The notes: generated by a model from the sequence alone, not told the origin. A stretch of 64,000 nt of DNA from Rhodoferax bucti (GCF_005876985.1 NZ_VAHD01000004.1:186001-250000); one strand, 5' to 3'; positions 52,471 to 61,601 are shown, counted from the first letter of the stretch. Numbers and translations: made by a program.

Positions 52471-55272
52471 ATGACCGAATCCAAGAAAACCCTGCTGCTG
52501 GTGGATGGCTCCAGCTACCTGTACCGTGCCTTTTTTGCTGGTGGCGACAGCATGAGCGTGACGCTGCCGGACGGCACTGCCCAGAAAACCGGTGCGGTGC
52601 GCATCATGATCAACATGATGAATAGCCTGCGCAAGGAATACCCGGCCGACTACGTGGCCTGTGTGTTCGATGCCAAAGGCCCCACCTTCCGGGACGAGAT
52701 TTACCCCGAGTACAAAGCCCACCGCGACCCTATGCCCGACGACCTGCGCAGCCAGATCGCGCCCATCCACGAGATCGTGCGCCTGCTGGGTTGGAAGGTG
52801 CTGGATGTGCCCGGCGTGGAAGCCGATGACGTGATCGGCACGCTGGCGGCCACCGCCGCCTCGCAAGGCATTGAGGTGATTGTGAGCAGCGGCGACAAAG
52901 ATTTGGCGCAGCTGGTGAACGAGCACATCACCATCATCGACACCATGAACGGCAAGCGCCGCGATCTGGCCGGGGTGGAAGCCGAGTTCGGCGTGCCCGC
53001 CCGCCTGATGTTGGACTACCAGACATTGGTGGGTGACACCGTGGACAACGTGCCTGGCGTGGCCAAGGTCGGCCCCAAGACGGCGGTGAAGTGGCTGCAG
53101 CAATACGGCTCGCTGCAAGGCGTGGTGGACAACGCCGCCAACATCGGCGGTGTGGTGGGCGAGAACCTGCGCAAGGCGCTGGACTGGCTACCCACTGGCC
53201 GCACGCTGCTCACCATCAAAACCGACTGCGACCTCACGGGTTGGGTCGAAGGTTTGCCTGCTATGGATTCGATAGCTGCTGGCGCACAGGATACGGGCGC
53301 TCTGCGTGCTTTTTATGAGAAATACGGCTTCAAGGGGCTGGCCAAGGCTGTGGGGGGCGGTGATACCGCTGCCGCACCCGTGGCAAGTGCAGCGGCGCCC
53401 CGCAATGCAGAGCCGGGTCTGTTTGACGAGCCTGTTGAGCCGGCAGGTGCCCCCACACCGCGTGCCAGTACGCTGGAATACGAAACCATCTTCACCTGGG
53501 AGGCGCTGGACGCTTTGCTGGCGCGATTGGGCAGTGCCGCACTGACCGCGCTGGATACCGAGACCACCTCGCTGGATGAAATGCGTGCCGAGATTGTGGG
53601 CATCAGCTTCAGCACCGAGCCCGGTAAAGGCGCTTACATCCCGGTGGCACACCGCTACCCTGGCGCGCCCGAGCAGTTGGACCGCAATGCGGTGCTGGCC
53701 AAGCTCAAGCCCTGGCTGGAGAATCCCGCTGCCCAGAAGCTGGGCCAGCACATCAAGTACGACCGCCACGTGTTTGCCAACCACGGCATCGAGGTGCAGG
53801 GCTACGCCCACGACACCATGCTGCAAAGCTATGTACTCGAAGCCGACAAACCGCACGGCCTGAGCAGCCTGGCCCAGCGCCACCTTGGCCGCAGCGGCAT
53901 CAGCTTTGAAGACCTGTGCGGCAAAGGCGTGAACCAGATCAGCTTTGACCAGGTGGACATTGCCAAGGCCGCTGAATACGCTTGCGAAGACTCGGACCAG
54001 ACGCTGGACGTGCACCTGGCACTCTGGCCGCAGATTGAGGCCAACGACAAGCTGAAATTCATTTACGAGCTGGAGATCGCCAGCAGCGAAGCCCTGTACC
54101 GCATTGAGCGCAATGGCGTGCTGATCGACGCGCCTACGCTGGCAGCCCAAAGCCACGAGTTGGGCCAGCGCATTCTGCAACTCGAGACCGAGGCCTACGA
54201 GATTGCCGGTCAGCCCTTCAACCTGAGCAGCCCCAAGCAGCTGGGCGAAATCTTCTTCGACAAGCTGGGCATGCCAGTGGTGAAGAAAACTGCCACCGGT
54301 GCGCGCAGCACTGATGAAGAGGTGCTGGAGAAGCTGGCCGAGGATTACCCCTTGCCCGCCAAGCTGCTGGAGCATCGCGGCTTGGCCAAACTCAAAGGCA
54401 CGTACACCGACAAGCTCGCCCTACTCGCACTGCCGCGTACGGGGCGGGTGCACACCCATTACGCACAGGCGGTGGCGGTCACCGGGCGCTTAAGCAGCAA
54501 CGACCCCAACCTGCAAAACATTCCGATCCGCACCGCAGAAGGCCGCCGCGTGCGCGAGGCCTTTGTGGCACCGGCAGGCTGCGTGATTGCCAGCGCCGAT
54601 TACAGCCAGATCGAGCTGCGCATCATGGCGCACATCAGCGACGACCCGGCGCTCTTGCGTGCCTTCCATGATGGGCTGGACGTGCACCGTGCCACTGCGG
54701 CCGAGGTGTTCGGTGTGCCGGTGGACCAGGTCACCAGCGAGCAGCGTCGCTATGCTAAGGTCATCAACTTCGGCTTGATTTACGGCATGAGTGCGTTCGG
54801 ACTGGCACGCAACCTAGGCATCGACAACACGGCCGCCAAAAACTACATCCAGCGCTACTTCGAGCGCTACCCGGGCGTGAAGACCTATATGGAAACCACC
54901 CGGGCGCTGGCCCGGCAGCAGGGCTATGTGGAAACCGTGTTCGGCCGGCGCTTGCAGTTGGCCGGCATCCAGTCGGCCAAGGGGGCGCAACTGGCGGGGC
55001 TGGAGCGGGCGGCGATCAATGCGCCCATGCAGGGCACGGCGGCTGACTTGATTAAGTTGAGCATGGTCAAGGTGCAGCAAGCTTTGGATGCACACAATCG
55101 GGGCATCAAGATGATCATGCAGGTGCATGACGAATTGGTGTTTGAAGTGCCGGAGGCGGAGGTGGACTGGTTGCGCACCAAAATTCCGCGTTTGATGGCG
55201 GGTGTGGCGGAGCTCAAGGTGCCTTTGTTGGCCGAAGTAGGGGTTGGCCCCAATTGGGACAAGGCCCATTAA
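52471..55272 (+). CDS. polA: DNA polymerase I
   Basis: PolA (933 residues) fills gaps and removes RNA primers. All three domains are present: 5'-3' exonuclease (LLLVDGSSYLYRAFFA at the start, GVEADDVIGTLA near residue 114), 3'-5' exonuclease (ALDTETTSLDEM near residue 361) and polymerase (DYSQIELRIMAHIS near residue 710, INFGLIYGMSAFG near residue 767 and MQVHDELVFEVPE near residue 885). A family A repeat is read in frame at about residues 264-279, at the end of the 5' nuclease domain. No strong ribosome binding site is visible; family B lies just upstream. Confidence 0.97.
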   Translation: MTESKKTLLLVDGSSYLYRAFFAGGDSMSVTLPDGTAQKTGAVRIMINMMNSLRKEYPADYVACVFDAKGPTFRDEIYPEYKAHRDPMPDDLRSQIAPIHEIVRLLGWKVLDVPGVEADDVIGTLAATAASQGIEVIVSSGDKDLAQLVNEHITIIDTMNGKRRDLAGVEAEFGVPARLMLDYQTLVGDTVDNVPGVAKVGPKTAVKWLQQYGSLQGVVDNAANIGGVVGENLRKALDWLPTGRTLLTIKTDCDLTGWVEGLPAMDSIAAGAQDTGALRAFYEKYGFKGLAKAVGGGDTAAAPVASAAAPRNAEPGLFDEPVEPAGAPTPRASTLEYETIFTWEALDALLARLGSAALTALDTETTSLDEMRAEIVGISFSTEPGKGAYIPVAHRYPGAPEQLDRNAVLAKLKPWLENPAAQKLGQHIKYDRHVFANHGIEVQGYAHDTMLQSYVLEADKPHGLSSLAQRHLGRSGISFEDLCGKGVNQISFDQVDIAKAAEYACEDSDQTLDVHLALWPQIEANDKLKFIYELEIASSEALYRIERNGVLIDAPTLAAQSHELGQRILQLETEAYEIAGQPFNLSSPKQLGEIFFDKLGMPVVKKTATGARSTDEEVLEKLAEDYPLPAKLLEHRGLAKLKGTYTDKLALLALPRTGRVHTHYAQAVAVTGRLSSNDPNLQNIPIRTAEGRRVREAFVAPAGCVIASADYSQIELRIMAHISDDPALLRAFHDGLDVHRATAAEVFGVPVDQVTSEQRRYAKVINFGLIYGMSAFGLARNLGIDNTAAKNYIQRYFERYPGVKTYMETTRALARQQGYVETVFGRRLQLAGIQSAKGAQLAGLERAAINAPMQGTAADLIKLSMVKVQQALDAHNRGIKMIMQVHDELVFEVPEAEVDWLRTKIPRLMAGVAELKVPLLAEVGVGPNWDKAH
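53260..53306 (+). repeat. Dispersed repeat family A, copy 10 (inside polA)
   Basis: GCTAT (53260-53264), GATAGCTGCTGGCGCA and GGGCGCTCTGC are visible. It is translated AMDSIAAGAQDTGAL in PolA, the same phase as the uvrD-like copy. Confidence 0.7.
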
Positions 55273-55292
55273 CGCCGAGTATGAGTTAAAGC

Positions 55293-55322
55293 ACACTTTC
55301 AGCAAATATTTGTTGAAAGTGT
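55293..55322. promoter_or_regulatory. 30-bp near-perfect palindrome between polA and the chemoreceptor gene
   Basis: ACACTTTCA-GCAAATATTTGT-TGAAAGTGT is symmetrical over 30 bases with one mismatched pair. It could be the polA terminator (AT-rich sequence follows) or an operator for the chemoreceptor gene, whose ATG is 48 bp downstream. Confidence 0.5.
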
Positions 55323-55369
55323 TAAAAATTAGTAGATAATCGATGTATTCGATTTAATAGGGGTGTCGT

Positions 55370-57154
55370 ATGAGACTCAGTGGAATGAAAATCGCGACCA
55401 AGCTCTGGTCGTTCATCGTGTTGACCATCGTGGCGATTTGCGCAGTGACCGTGGCAGGCCTGGCTCGTACTGCCACCAGCTTGACCGAGGCGCGTATCGA
55501 GCAGGGCAATGCGGAGAGCCTGGTGCAAATCACCACCGAGTGGAACGGCCTGACCATGACCAATGCGGCACGCACCACCGCGGTGCTCATGAGCCAGGGC
55601 ACCACCATTCCCGACGCCTTCAAAGAGCCGATTGCCGCCACCACGGCCAAGGTGTCTGAGCTCCAAAAGAAGATCGAAGAAATGCCCTTGGGTGACGACG
55701 ACAAGGCGCAGATGAAAAAAATCGCCGAGTTGCGCAAGGCCATGATTGCGGTGCGCGAAAAGGCCCGCGACGCCAAAAAGGCCGGCGACGAGGCCGGCGC
55801 AGCCCAAATGCTCAAAGCCGAGTTCGAGCCTGCCATGGCGGCCTACATTGCGGGGCAAGCGCAAATGGTGGAGCTGCAAAAGCAGCACCTGCAGCGCATC
55901 GACAAAGAGGTTCTGGAGCGCCGCACGGCCAACATCACCAGCATTTTGGTGAGCTTGGCGGTGATTGTGATTCTTGCCGTGGCGGCCACCGCGTGGCTGG
56001 TGCGCTCTATCCGCGAACCACTCGATTTGGCCAACAGCCTGGCTTCCCGCATTGCCGAGGGCGACCTGACCCACTCGGTGCACTCCGACCGTACCGACGA
56101 ATTCGGCCAGCTGCTGCACTCCCTGGAGGCGATGAATATTTCTCTGGGCCGCATGGTGTCTGAAATCCGCGGTGGCACCGACAGCATCGCTATTGCCAGC
56201 GCCGAAATTGCCACCGGCAACAACGACCTGGCCCAGCGCACCGAGCAAACCTCCAGCAACCTGCAAGCCACCGCCTCCAGCATGGACGGTTTGACCAACA
56301 CCGTGCAACACAGCGCTGAAAGCGCCCGCCAAGCCAGCTCACTGGCGGCCAACGCCTCCATGGTGGCGCAGCGTGGTAGCGAAGTGGTGACCCAAGTGGT
56401 GAGCACCATGCAAGAGATTGATGCCAGCAGCAAGAAGATTGCGGACATCATCAGCGTGATCGATGGCATCGCCTTCCAGACCAACATCCTCGCGCTGAAT
56501 GCGGCGGTGGAAGCCGCCCGCGCAGGCGAACAGGGCCGTGGCTTTGCGGTGGTGGCATCGGAAGTGCGCTCGCTGGCCGGCCGCAGTGCTGAGGCTGCCA
56601 AGGAAATCAAGGCGCTGATCGGCACCTCGGTGGACAAGGTCGAGTCGGGCACTCTGTTGGTGAACGATGCCGGCTCCACCATGGAAGACATCATGCAATC
56701 CGTGCGCCGCGTGGCGGACGTGGTGGGTGAAATCACCGCCGCTGCCAATGAGCAGAGCAGTGGTATCTCTGGTGTGAACCAGGCCATCGGTAACCTCGAC
56801 CAGATGACCCAGCAGAACGCTGCACTGGTGGAAGAGAGCGCCGCCGCTGCCGAGAGCCTGCGTGAACAGGCGGACCGCATGAAGCAGGCCGTCGCGGTGT
56901 TCAAGGTCAATGGCAGCATGGGAGGCCCCGTGATGGCGGCAGCGCCGGTGCGCTCCGGCAAGCCCAGCCCGGATTTCAAAGGCCCCGAGCGCCGCACTGG
57001 CCAGGCCAGCGGTCCCCAAGCCCGGGCCCCCAAAGCCACAGCACCGGCACCTGCCCCCAAAGCAGCCGTTGCACCAAGCTTGCAAAAACCTGTCGCCGTA
57101 GCCTCAAACCGCCCCACACCGGCTGGTGGAGACGACGATTGGGAAACCTTCTAA
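55370..57154 (+). CDS. Methyl-accepting chemotaxis protein
   Basis: This 594-residue chemoreceptor has an N-terminal membrane segment (about residues 10-32), a four-helix-bundle periplasmic domain, a second membrane segment (about 190-213), a HAMP domain and the signalling hairpin with the conserved DGIAFQTNILALNAAVEAAR tip near residue 364. The C-terminus is a Pro/Ala-rich tether ending DDWETF, a CheR/CheB-binding pentapeptide-like tail. The ligand is unknown. AGGGG lies upstream of the ATG. No other chemotaxis genes are nearby. Confidence 0.95.
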   Translation: MRLSGMKIATKLWSFIVLTIVAICAVTVAGLARTATSLTEARIEQGNAESLVQITTEWNGLTMTNAARTTAVLMSQGTTIPDAFKEPIAATTAKVSELQKKIEEMPLGDDDKAQMKKIAELRKAMIAVREKARDAKKAGDEAGAAQMLKAEFEPAMAAYIAGQAQMVELQKQHLQRIDKEVLERRTANITSILVSLAVIVILAVAATAWLVRSIREPLDLANSLASRIAEGDLTHSVHSDRTDEFGQLLHSLEAMNISLGRMVSEIRGGTDSIAIASAEIATGNNDLAQRTEQTSSNLQATASSMDGLTNTVQHSAESARQASSLAANASMVAQRGSEVVTQVVSTMQEIDASSKKIADIISVIDGIAFQTNILALNAAVEAARAGEQGRGFAVVASEVRSLAGRSAEAAKEIKALIGTSVDKVESGTLLVNDAGSTMEDIMQSVRRVADVVGEITAAANEQSSGISGVNQAIGNLDQMTQQNAALVEESAAAAESLREQADRMKQAVAVFKVNGSMGGPVMAAAPVRSGKPSPDFKGPERRTGQASGPQARAPKATAPAPAPKAAVAPSLQKPVAVASNRPTPAGGDDDWETF

Positions 57155-57194
57155 TAGTGATTGCTCAAGTTTTCCTGTAGTCTGCATGAGGCCT

Positions 57195-57226
57195 CGCGAG
57201 TGCCTACACTCGCGGTTGGTTTTCTT
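57195..57226 (+). terminator. Terminator after the chemoreceptor gene
   Basis: CGCGAGTG pairs perfectly with CACTCGCG around CCTA, followed by a T-rich GGTTTTCTT. Confidence 0.75.
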
Positions 57227-57243
57227 AAAACATGGAGACACGC

Positions 57244-58152
57244 ATGCTGGAAAATTTGAAGAGCGAATTGGATTCTTTGCGCCCCGGTCGCACCACAGAG
57301 GCCGGTGCGACACGCCGCACCGCCCTGAAGGCCGCACTCGGTGTGGGCTACGCAGCCACTGCGATGCCCATCATGGCGCAAACCGCCATCAAAACATCGG
57401 CAGATGGCCTCATCGCTGGCGAGCAAATTTACGATGTGGAGGGCTACACCGTGCCCTTCTACTACGCAGCACCCGCTGGCGGCACGGACTTGCCGGTAGT
57501 GCTGGTGGTGCAGGAAATCTTCGGCGTGCATGAGTACATTGCCGATACCTGCCGCCGCTTTGCCAAAGCTGGCTATCTGGCCATTGCTCCTGATCTGTAT
57601 TCCCGCCAGGGCGATGCCTCCAAGTACACCGACATCGGCAAGTTGCTTGCAGAGGTCGTCTCCAAAGTGCCGGATGAGCAAGTCATGGCGGATCTGGATG
57701 GCGCGCTGGCTTGGGCTGCAGACAACGGCGGCAATTTGAAAAAATTGGCGATCACCGGCTTCTGCTGGGGCGGCCGCATCACCTGGCTCTACGCTGCGCA
57801 CAACAAAGATGTGAAGGCCGGTGTGGCTTGGTACGGCCGCTTGGTGGGCACGCCCTCCGAGCTGACGCCCAAGAACCCCGTCGATATCGCCGCCTCGCTG
57901 CACGCACCGGTGCTGGGCTTGTACGGAGGTAAAGATACCGGTATCCCGCTGGACACCGTGAATGAAATGAAAAAGGCGCTGGCCGCAGCAGGCAAAAAGG
58001 GCAACAAAGCCGCCAAGGCTTCGCAGTTCGTGGTGTACCCCGATGCAGGCCATGCCTTCCACGCGGACTACCGCCCCAGCTACCGCGAAAAAGAAGCCGC
58101 CGATGGTTTCAAGCGCGCGCTGGCCTGGTTTAAAGCAAAGGGTGTTGTTTGA
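57244..58152 (+). CDS. Dienelactone hydrolase family protein, Tat-exported
   Basis: This 302-residue alpha/beta hydrolase has the nucleophile motif GFCWGGR (Cys) near residue 175, an Asp in YGGKDTG near residue 228 and the His in DAGHAFHAD near residue 268, as in dienelactone hydrolases. An N-terminal ATRRTALKAALGVGYAATA segment looks like a twin-arginine signal, so export is likely. The ATG at 57244 follows GGAGA by five bases; the in-frame ATG at 57232 is less likely. The substrate is unknown. It overlaps the ZIP gene. Confidence 0.88.
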   Translation: MLENLKSELDSLRPGRTTEAGATRRTALKAALGVGYAATAMPIMAQTAIKTSADGLIAGEQIYDVEGYTVPFYYAAPAGGTDLPVVLVVQEIFGVHEYIADTCRRFAKAGYLAIAPDLYSRQGDASKYTDIGKLLAEVVSKVPDEQVMADLDGALAWAADNGGNLKKLAITGFCWGGRITWLYAAHNKDVKAGVAWYGRLVGTPSELTPKNPVDIAASLHAPVLGLYGGKDTGIPLDTVNEMKKALAAAGKKGNKAAKASQFVVYPDAGHAFHADYRPSYREKEAADGFKRALAWFKAKGVV

Positions 58153-58949
58153 TTCTTTTGGCTATTGTGGCCGGCACTTTGGTGGCCGGCATAGGGAGTG
58201 TGTGGCTGGCGGCGGCACTGAGTTTTGGTGCACTGGCCCGCTACACCCAGCATATGTTGAGCTTGGCGGCGGGGGCCTTGTTGGCCACCGCCTTCATGCA
58301 TTTGCTGCCCGAAGCGTTCGAGAGCCAGGCTGGCGCCCATGATTTGTTTCTGGTGCTGCTGGTCGGGCTCGTGTTTTTCTTTTTGCTCGACAAGGCGGAG
58401 CTGTGGCATCACGGCCATGAGCACCACCATGGCGACCATGGTCATGGTCATGCGCACGAGGGCCATTCCCATGGGCATGCGCACGCGCATGACAAGCCCG
58501 CTGGCAGCTGGGCGGTCCTGACCGGTGACAGCGTGCACTGTTTTGGCGATGGAGTCTTGATTGCGTCTGCCTTTGTGGCGGATGTGCGCTTGGGAGCCAT
58601 CGCGGCCTTGGCGGTATTGGCCCACGAGGTGCCGCACCACATGGGCGATTTGATCGTGCTGCGCGCGGGCTCAAGCAACAAGCGGGCGGCGCTGGTCAAG
58701 GTCACTCTGGCGGGTGCGGTGACTGCGCTGGGTGGCATCGTGGGCTACTGGCTGGTCGACCAGTTGCAAGACTATCTGCCCTACTTTTTGGCAGTGGCGT
58801 CCAGCAGCTTCATCTATGTGGCTTTGGCGGATTTGATTCCCCAGCTGCAAAAAAGGCTGACGGCCCGCGAAACGGCGGCGCAAATCGCGTGGCTGGGGGT
58901 GGGCATCGGGCTGGTCGCTTTGGTGAGCAGCCTCGGGCACGGCCACTAG
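58149..58949 (+). CDS. ZIP family metal transporter
   Basis: This 266-residue ZIP-type transporter probably moves zinc or another divalent metal. Membrane segments surround a very His-rich cytoplasmic loop (about residues 95-118, with many HGH and HAH units) that presumably binds metal. The metal-site helix IAALAVLAHEVPHHMGDL is near residue 157. It starts with TTG in a 4-bp TTGA overlap with the hydrolase stop, which supports coupled translation and the unusual start. Confidence 0.9.
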   Translation: MILLAIVAGTLVAGIGSVWLAAALSFGALARYTQHMLSLAAGALLATAFMHLLPEAFESQAGAHDLFLVLLVGLVFFFLLDKAELWHHGHEHHHGDHGHGHAHEGHSHGHAHAHDKPAGSWAVLTGDSVHCFGDGVLIASAFVADVRLGAIAALAVLAHEVPHHMGDLIVLRAGSSNKRAALVKVTLAGAVTALGGIVGYWLVDQLQDYLPYFLAVASSSFIYVALADLIPQLQKRLTARETAAQIAWLGVGIGLVALVSSLGHGH

Positions 58950-58964
58950 GCCGCCTGCCTGCAC

Positions 58965-59366
58965 ATGGCACAGCCTGTGGTGTGGGAGATGGCGTTCGCG
59001 GACTCTGAGGTCCGCGCAGTGCAGCGCCATGGCGCCGATGTGCATCTGCTCCTTTCCGCCGCGTTTGCCACACAGCTGTTGCCCTCCGGCGAGCGCGTTT
59101 CCGGTTATTTGCAAGGCGTGAGTCTGGTGCTTCAGCAGTGTGAGCCCGTGCCGGCGCTGGATGGCTTGTTCGGCCGACTGCGGAGCGGTCGCGTGCGCCT
59201 TAATGCTGGTGAAAGCCTGGCCGTCATGGCGCTGCCGGGCACATGGCAACAGCCCCTGACCTTGGAGTTGGAGCCTGCGCAGGGCGGCTTGCGAGTAGTG
59301 CAAGCACAAGGCCTGGAATGCCGCATGGAGCCGGGCGGGGTGTTCCGCGAATCCTTGTTTTGTTGA
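58965..59366 (+). CDS. Hypothetical protein after the ZIP transporter gene
   Basis: I do not recognise this 133-residue protein. It begins MAQPVVWEMAFADSEVRAVQ, is predicted mixed alpha/beta with no signal peptide or membrane segment, and ends in EPGGVFRESLFC with a C-terminal Cys. It lies 15 bp after the ZIP gene on the same strand and is probably cotranscribed with it. Confidence 0.55.
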   Translation: MAQPVVWEMAFADSEVRAVQRHGADVHLLLSAAFATQLLPSGERVSGYLQGVSLVLQQCEPVPALDGLFGRLRSGRVRLNAGESLAVMALPGTWQQPLTLELEPAQGGLRVVQAQGLECRMEPGGVFRESLFC

Positions 59367-59392
59367 CCTGATATCCTGATGCGGGTCATAGT
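59363..59392 (+). promoter_or_regulatory. Promoter of the TetR-efflux operon
   Basis: TTGACC (59363-59368) and CATAGT (59387-59392) are 18 bp apart, just after the preceding gene. The TetR operator begins two bases downstream of the -10 box. Confidence 0.55.
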
Positions 59393-59394
59393 TT

Positions 59395-59410
59395 AATCAA
59401 ACGTTTGATT
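59395..59410. promoter_or_regulatory. TetR-type operator
   Basis: AATCAAACGTTTGATT is a perfect 16-bp palindrome located over the expected start of transcription and 20 bp before the TetR ATG, the classic place for autorepression. Confidence 0.75.
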
Positions 59411-59430
59411 TAACTGGTTAGAATCGGCGC

Positions 59431-60165
59431 ATGTCGATTCCTTCTCCCGTGACCTCTGAGGCCCCCGCGCCCAAGCCCATGCGCAGCGATGGCGTGGAGG
59501 CGCGCAACCGCCTGCTGGATGCCGCGTTGGCTCTGTTTGCCGAGCACGGCTTTTCCAAAACGTCCATCCGTGAAATTGCCCAGGCCGCGCAGGCCAATGT
59601 GGCCGCCATCAGCTACTACTTTGGCGACAAAGCGGGTTTGTACCGTGCCGTGTTTTCCGATCCGCGCACCAACCCGCCGGTGCCTCCCGAGGCCCTGGAG
59701 GGCGAGGGCGTGTCGCTGGAGCAGGGCTTGCGCGGCATGTACCTCAGCTTTCTGGAGCCCTTGAAGCAAGGCCATGTGCGCCAGCAGCAGTACATGAAGC
59801 TGTGCTTTCGCGAAATGCTGGAGCCCACGGGCGCCTGGCAGCATGAAATCGAGGCCAACATTGCCCCGGCCCACCACGCGCTCACGCGCACGCTGTGCCG
59901 CCATGCAGGGGTTGCGGAGGTGGATGACGATATCCACCGCCTTGCCTTCACCCTCAGTGGCTTGGGGGTCATGCTGCATGTGGGCAATGACTTGTATGCG
60001 CAGATACGTCCCGGCCTGGTGAACACCCCCGAGGCACTCGATGTGTACCTGGACCGGCTCGTGTCCTACGCGCTGGTGCTGGCAGATGCCGAAGCTCTGC
60101 GTCGCCGCGCGGTAACCCCGGCTTCCCCCCATTCCCCTGTATCCACCTCATCCCACGCCCCATGA
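59431..60165 (+). CDS. TetR family regulator of the efflux operon (CecR-like)
   Basis: This 244-residue TetR-family repressor has the helix-turn-helix domain at about residues 25-70 (FAEHGFSKTSIREIAQAA, NVAAISYYFGDKAGLYRAVF) and a CecR/DUF1956-like C-terminal ligand domain. It is the first gene of the efflux operon, overlaps the next gene by 4 bp, and has a palindrome at its promoter, so I infer autorepression and repression of the pump genes. Inducer unknown. Confidence 0.92.
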   Translation: MSIPSPVTSEAPAPKPMRSDGVEARNRLLDAALALFAEHGFSKTSIREIAQAAQANVAAISYYFGDKAGLYRAVFSDPRTNPPVPPEALEGEGVSLEQGLRGMYLSFLEPLKQGHVRQQQYMKLCFREMLEPTGAWQHEIEANIAPAHHALTRTLCRHAGVAEVDDDIHRLAFTLSGLGVMLHVGNDLYAQIRPGLVNTPEALDVYLDRLVSYALVLADAEALRRRAVTPASPHSPVSTSSHAP

Positions 60166-61601
60166 AACCCATGCACTTACGAACCCTCGCGACCGCATCC
60201 GTGGCACTGGCGCTCAGCGCTTGCGCCATCGTTATGCCGCCTGCCAAAGTAGACGCCGCGCCCGCCATGCAGTGGCAGGCCCCCTTGCCTCACCAAGGCG
60301 CCGTAGGCTCGCTGGCCCAGTGGTGGCAGCAGCAGGGCGATCCGCTCTTGGTGGAGCTGATTGATGCCGCACAAGCTGTCAGCCCCAATGTGGCCCAGGC
60401 ACTGGCGCGGGTAGAGTCCGCCCGCGCGCAGCGCACCACCGCCAATGCCGCCTTGCTACCCAAGCTGGATGCGAGCGTCAGCGCCAGCCGTGGTGTGAGC
60501 CAGCCCGATGTGCCGGTGGCCACCAGCCAGTCAGTGGGCCTGCAAGCCAGCTGGGAGCTCGACCTGGTGGGCGCCAACCGCGCCGTCAGCAATGCGGCGG
60601 ACGCGCAGTTTCAGGGCACCCAAGCCCAGTGGCACGATGCCCGCGTGTCGGTAGCCGCCGAGGTCGCCAACACCTATTACAGCTACGCCACCTGCACCCA
60701 GTTGCTCGGTGTGGCGCGCAAAGACGCAGCGTCCCGCCAGGAAACCGCACGTCTGACCGAGCTCAATGCCAAAGCCGGTTTTGCGGCACCTTCGGTAGCC
60801 GCCTTGGCTCGCGCCAGCGCTGCCGATGGCAGCAGCCGCGTGACCCAACAACAGGCTGCCTGCGACTTGGATGTGAAAGCCCTGGTGGCCCTGACCGGCT
60901 TGTCGGAGCAGGATTTGCGACAAAAATTGGCTGTGGCGCCCATGGAGCGTGCGCAAGCAGCTCCTGTTTCCATAGCAAGCGTGCCGGCGCAAACCCTGAC
61001 CCAACGTCCCGATGTGTTTGCAGCTGAGCGCGACGTTATCGTCGCCAGCGCCCAAGTGGGCAGTGCCAAAGCCCAGCGTTACCCGCGCCTGACCCTGAGC
61101 GGTTCGGTGGGTGCGCTGCGCTACAGCAGCATGGGCCGCGAGACGAATCTGGACACCTGGTCCTTTGGCCCCTTGGCGGTCACACTGCCCTTGTTTGACG
61201 GCGGCCAGCGCAAGGCCAATGTGGTGTCTGCCGAAGCGGCCTATGCGCAAAGCGTCTCGGTTTACCGCGGCAAGGTGCGCCAGGCCGTGCGCGAGGTGGA
61301 AGAGGCACTGGTCAACCTGCAAAGCACCGATGCCCGCAAGCAAGATGCTGCTGTGGCCACCGCCGGCTACGCCGAGTCGCTCGCAGCCACCCAGGCCCGC
61401 TACGGCCAGGGCTTGGCCAGCTTGGTGGAGCTGGAAGATGCACGCCGCAATGCGCTGGCTGCGGAGTCGGCCCAGCTCTCACTGGGGCTGGAGCGCAACC
61501 GCGCTTGGGTGTCGCTCTATCGCGCTCTGGGGGGCGGCTTCGAGCCGGACCGCCTAAACGCGGACGCCACCTCAAGCGCCGCCGATCAGCCACGCCCCTA
61601 A
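60162..61601 (+). CDS. NodT-type outer-membrane efflux lipoprotein
   Basis: This 479-residue outer-membrane factor forms the exit duct of an RND pump. It has a lipoprotein signal (LALSAC, Cys near residue 20) and the duplicated OEP alpha-helical barrel. Typical patterns are GLQASWELDLVGANR near residue 127 and a second-half LEDARRNALAAESAQLSL near residue 425. A family A repeat in minus orientation is read in frame near residues 259-272 (PMERAQAAPVSIA) between the two halves. It overlaps the TetR gene by 4 bp. Confidence 0.93.
   Translation: MKPMHLRTLATASVALALSACAIVMPPAKVDAAPAMQWQAPLPHQGAVGSLAQWWQQQGDPLLVELIDAAQAVSPNVAQALARVESARAQRTTANAALLPKLDASVSASRGVSQPDVPVATSQSVGLQASWELDLVGANRAVSNAADAQFQGTQAQWHDARVSVAAEVANTYYSYATCTQLLGVARKDAASRQETARLTELNAKAGFAAPSVAALARASAADGSSRVTQQQAACDLDVKALVALTGLSEQDLRQKLAVAPMERAQAAPVSIASVPAQTLTQRPDVFAAERDVIVASAQVGSAKAQRYPRLTLSGSVGALRYSSMGRETNLDTWSFGPLAVTLPLFDGGQRKANVVSAEAAYAQSVSVYRGKVRQAVREVEEALVNLQSTDARKQDAAVATAGYAESLAATQARYGQGLASLVELEDARRNALAAESAQLSLGLERNRAWVSLYRALGGGFEPDRLNADATSSAADQPRP
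60935..60976 (-). repeat. Dispersed repeat family A, copy 11 (inside the efflux lipoprotein gene)
   Basis: On the minus strand it reads GCTATGGAAACAG, GAGCTGCTTGCGCA, a 10-base spacer and GGGCGCC, very close to copy 4. The gene reads it in the common frame GCG CAA GCA GCT. Confidence 0.75.

Noticed and set aside
52317..52484. Longer N-terminus for ThrB
   Set aside because: The added residues are translated from repeat family B and the canonical ThrB start is at 52316.
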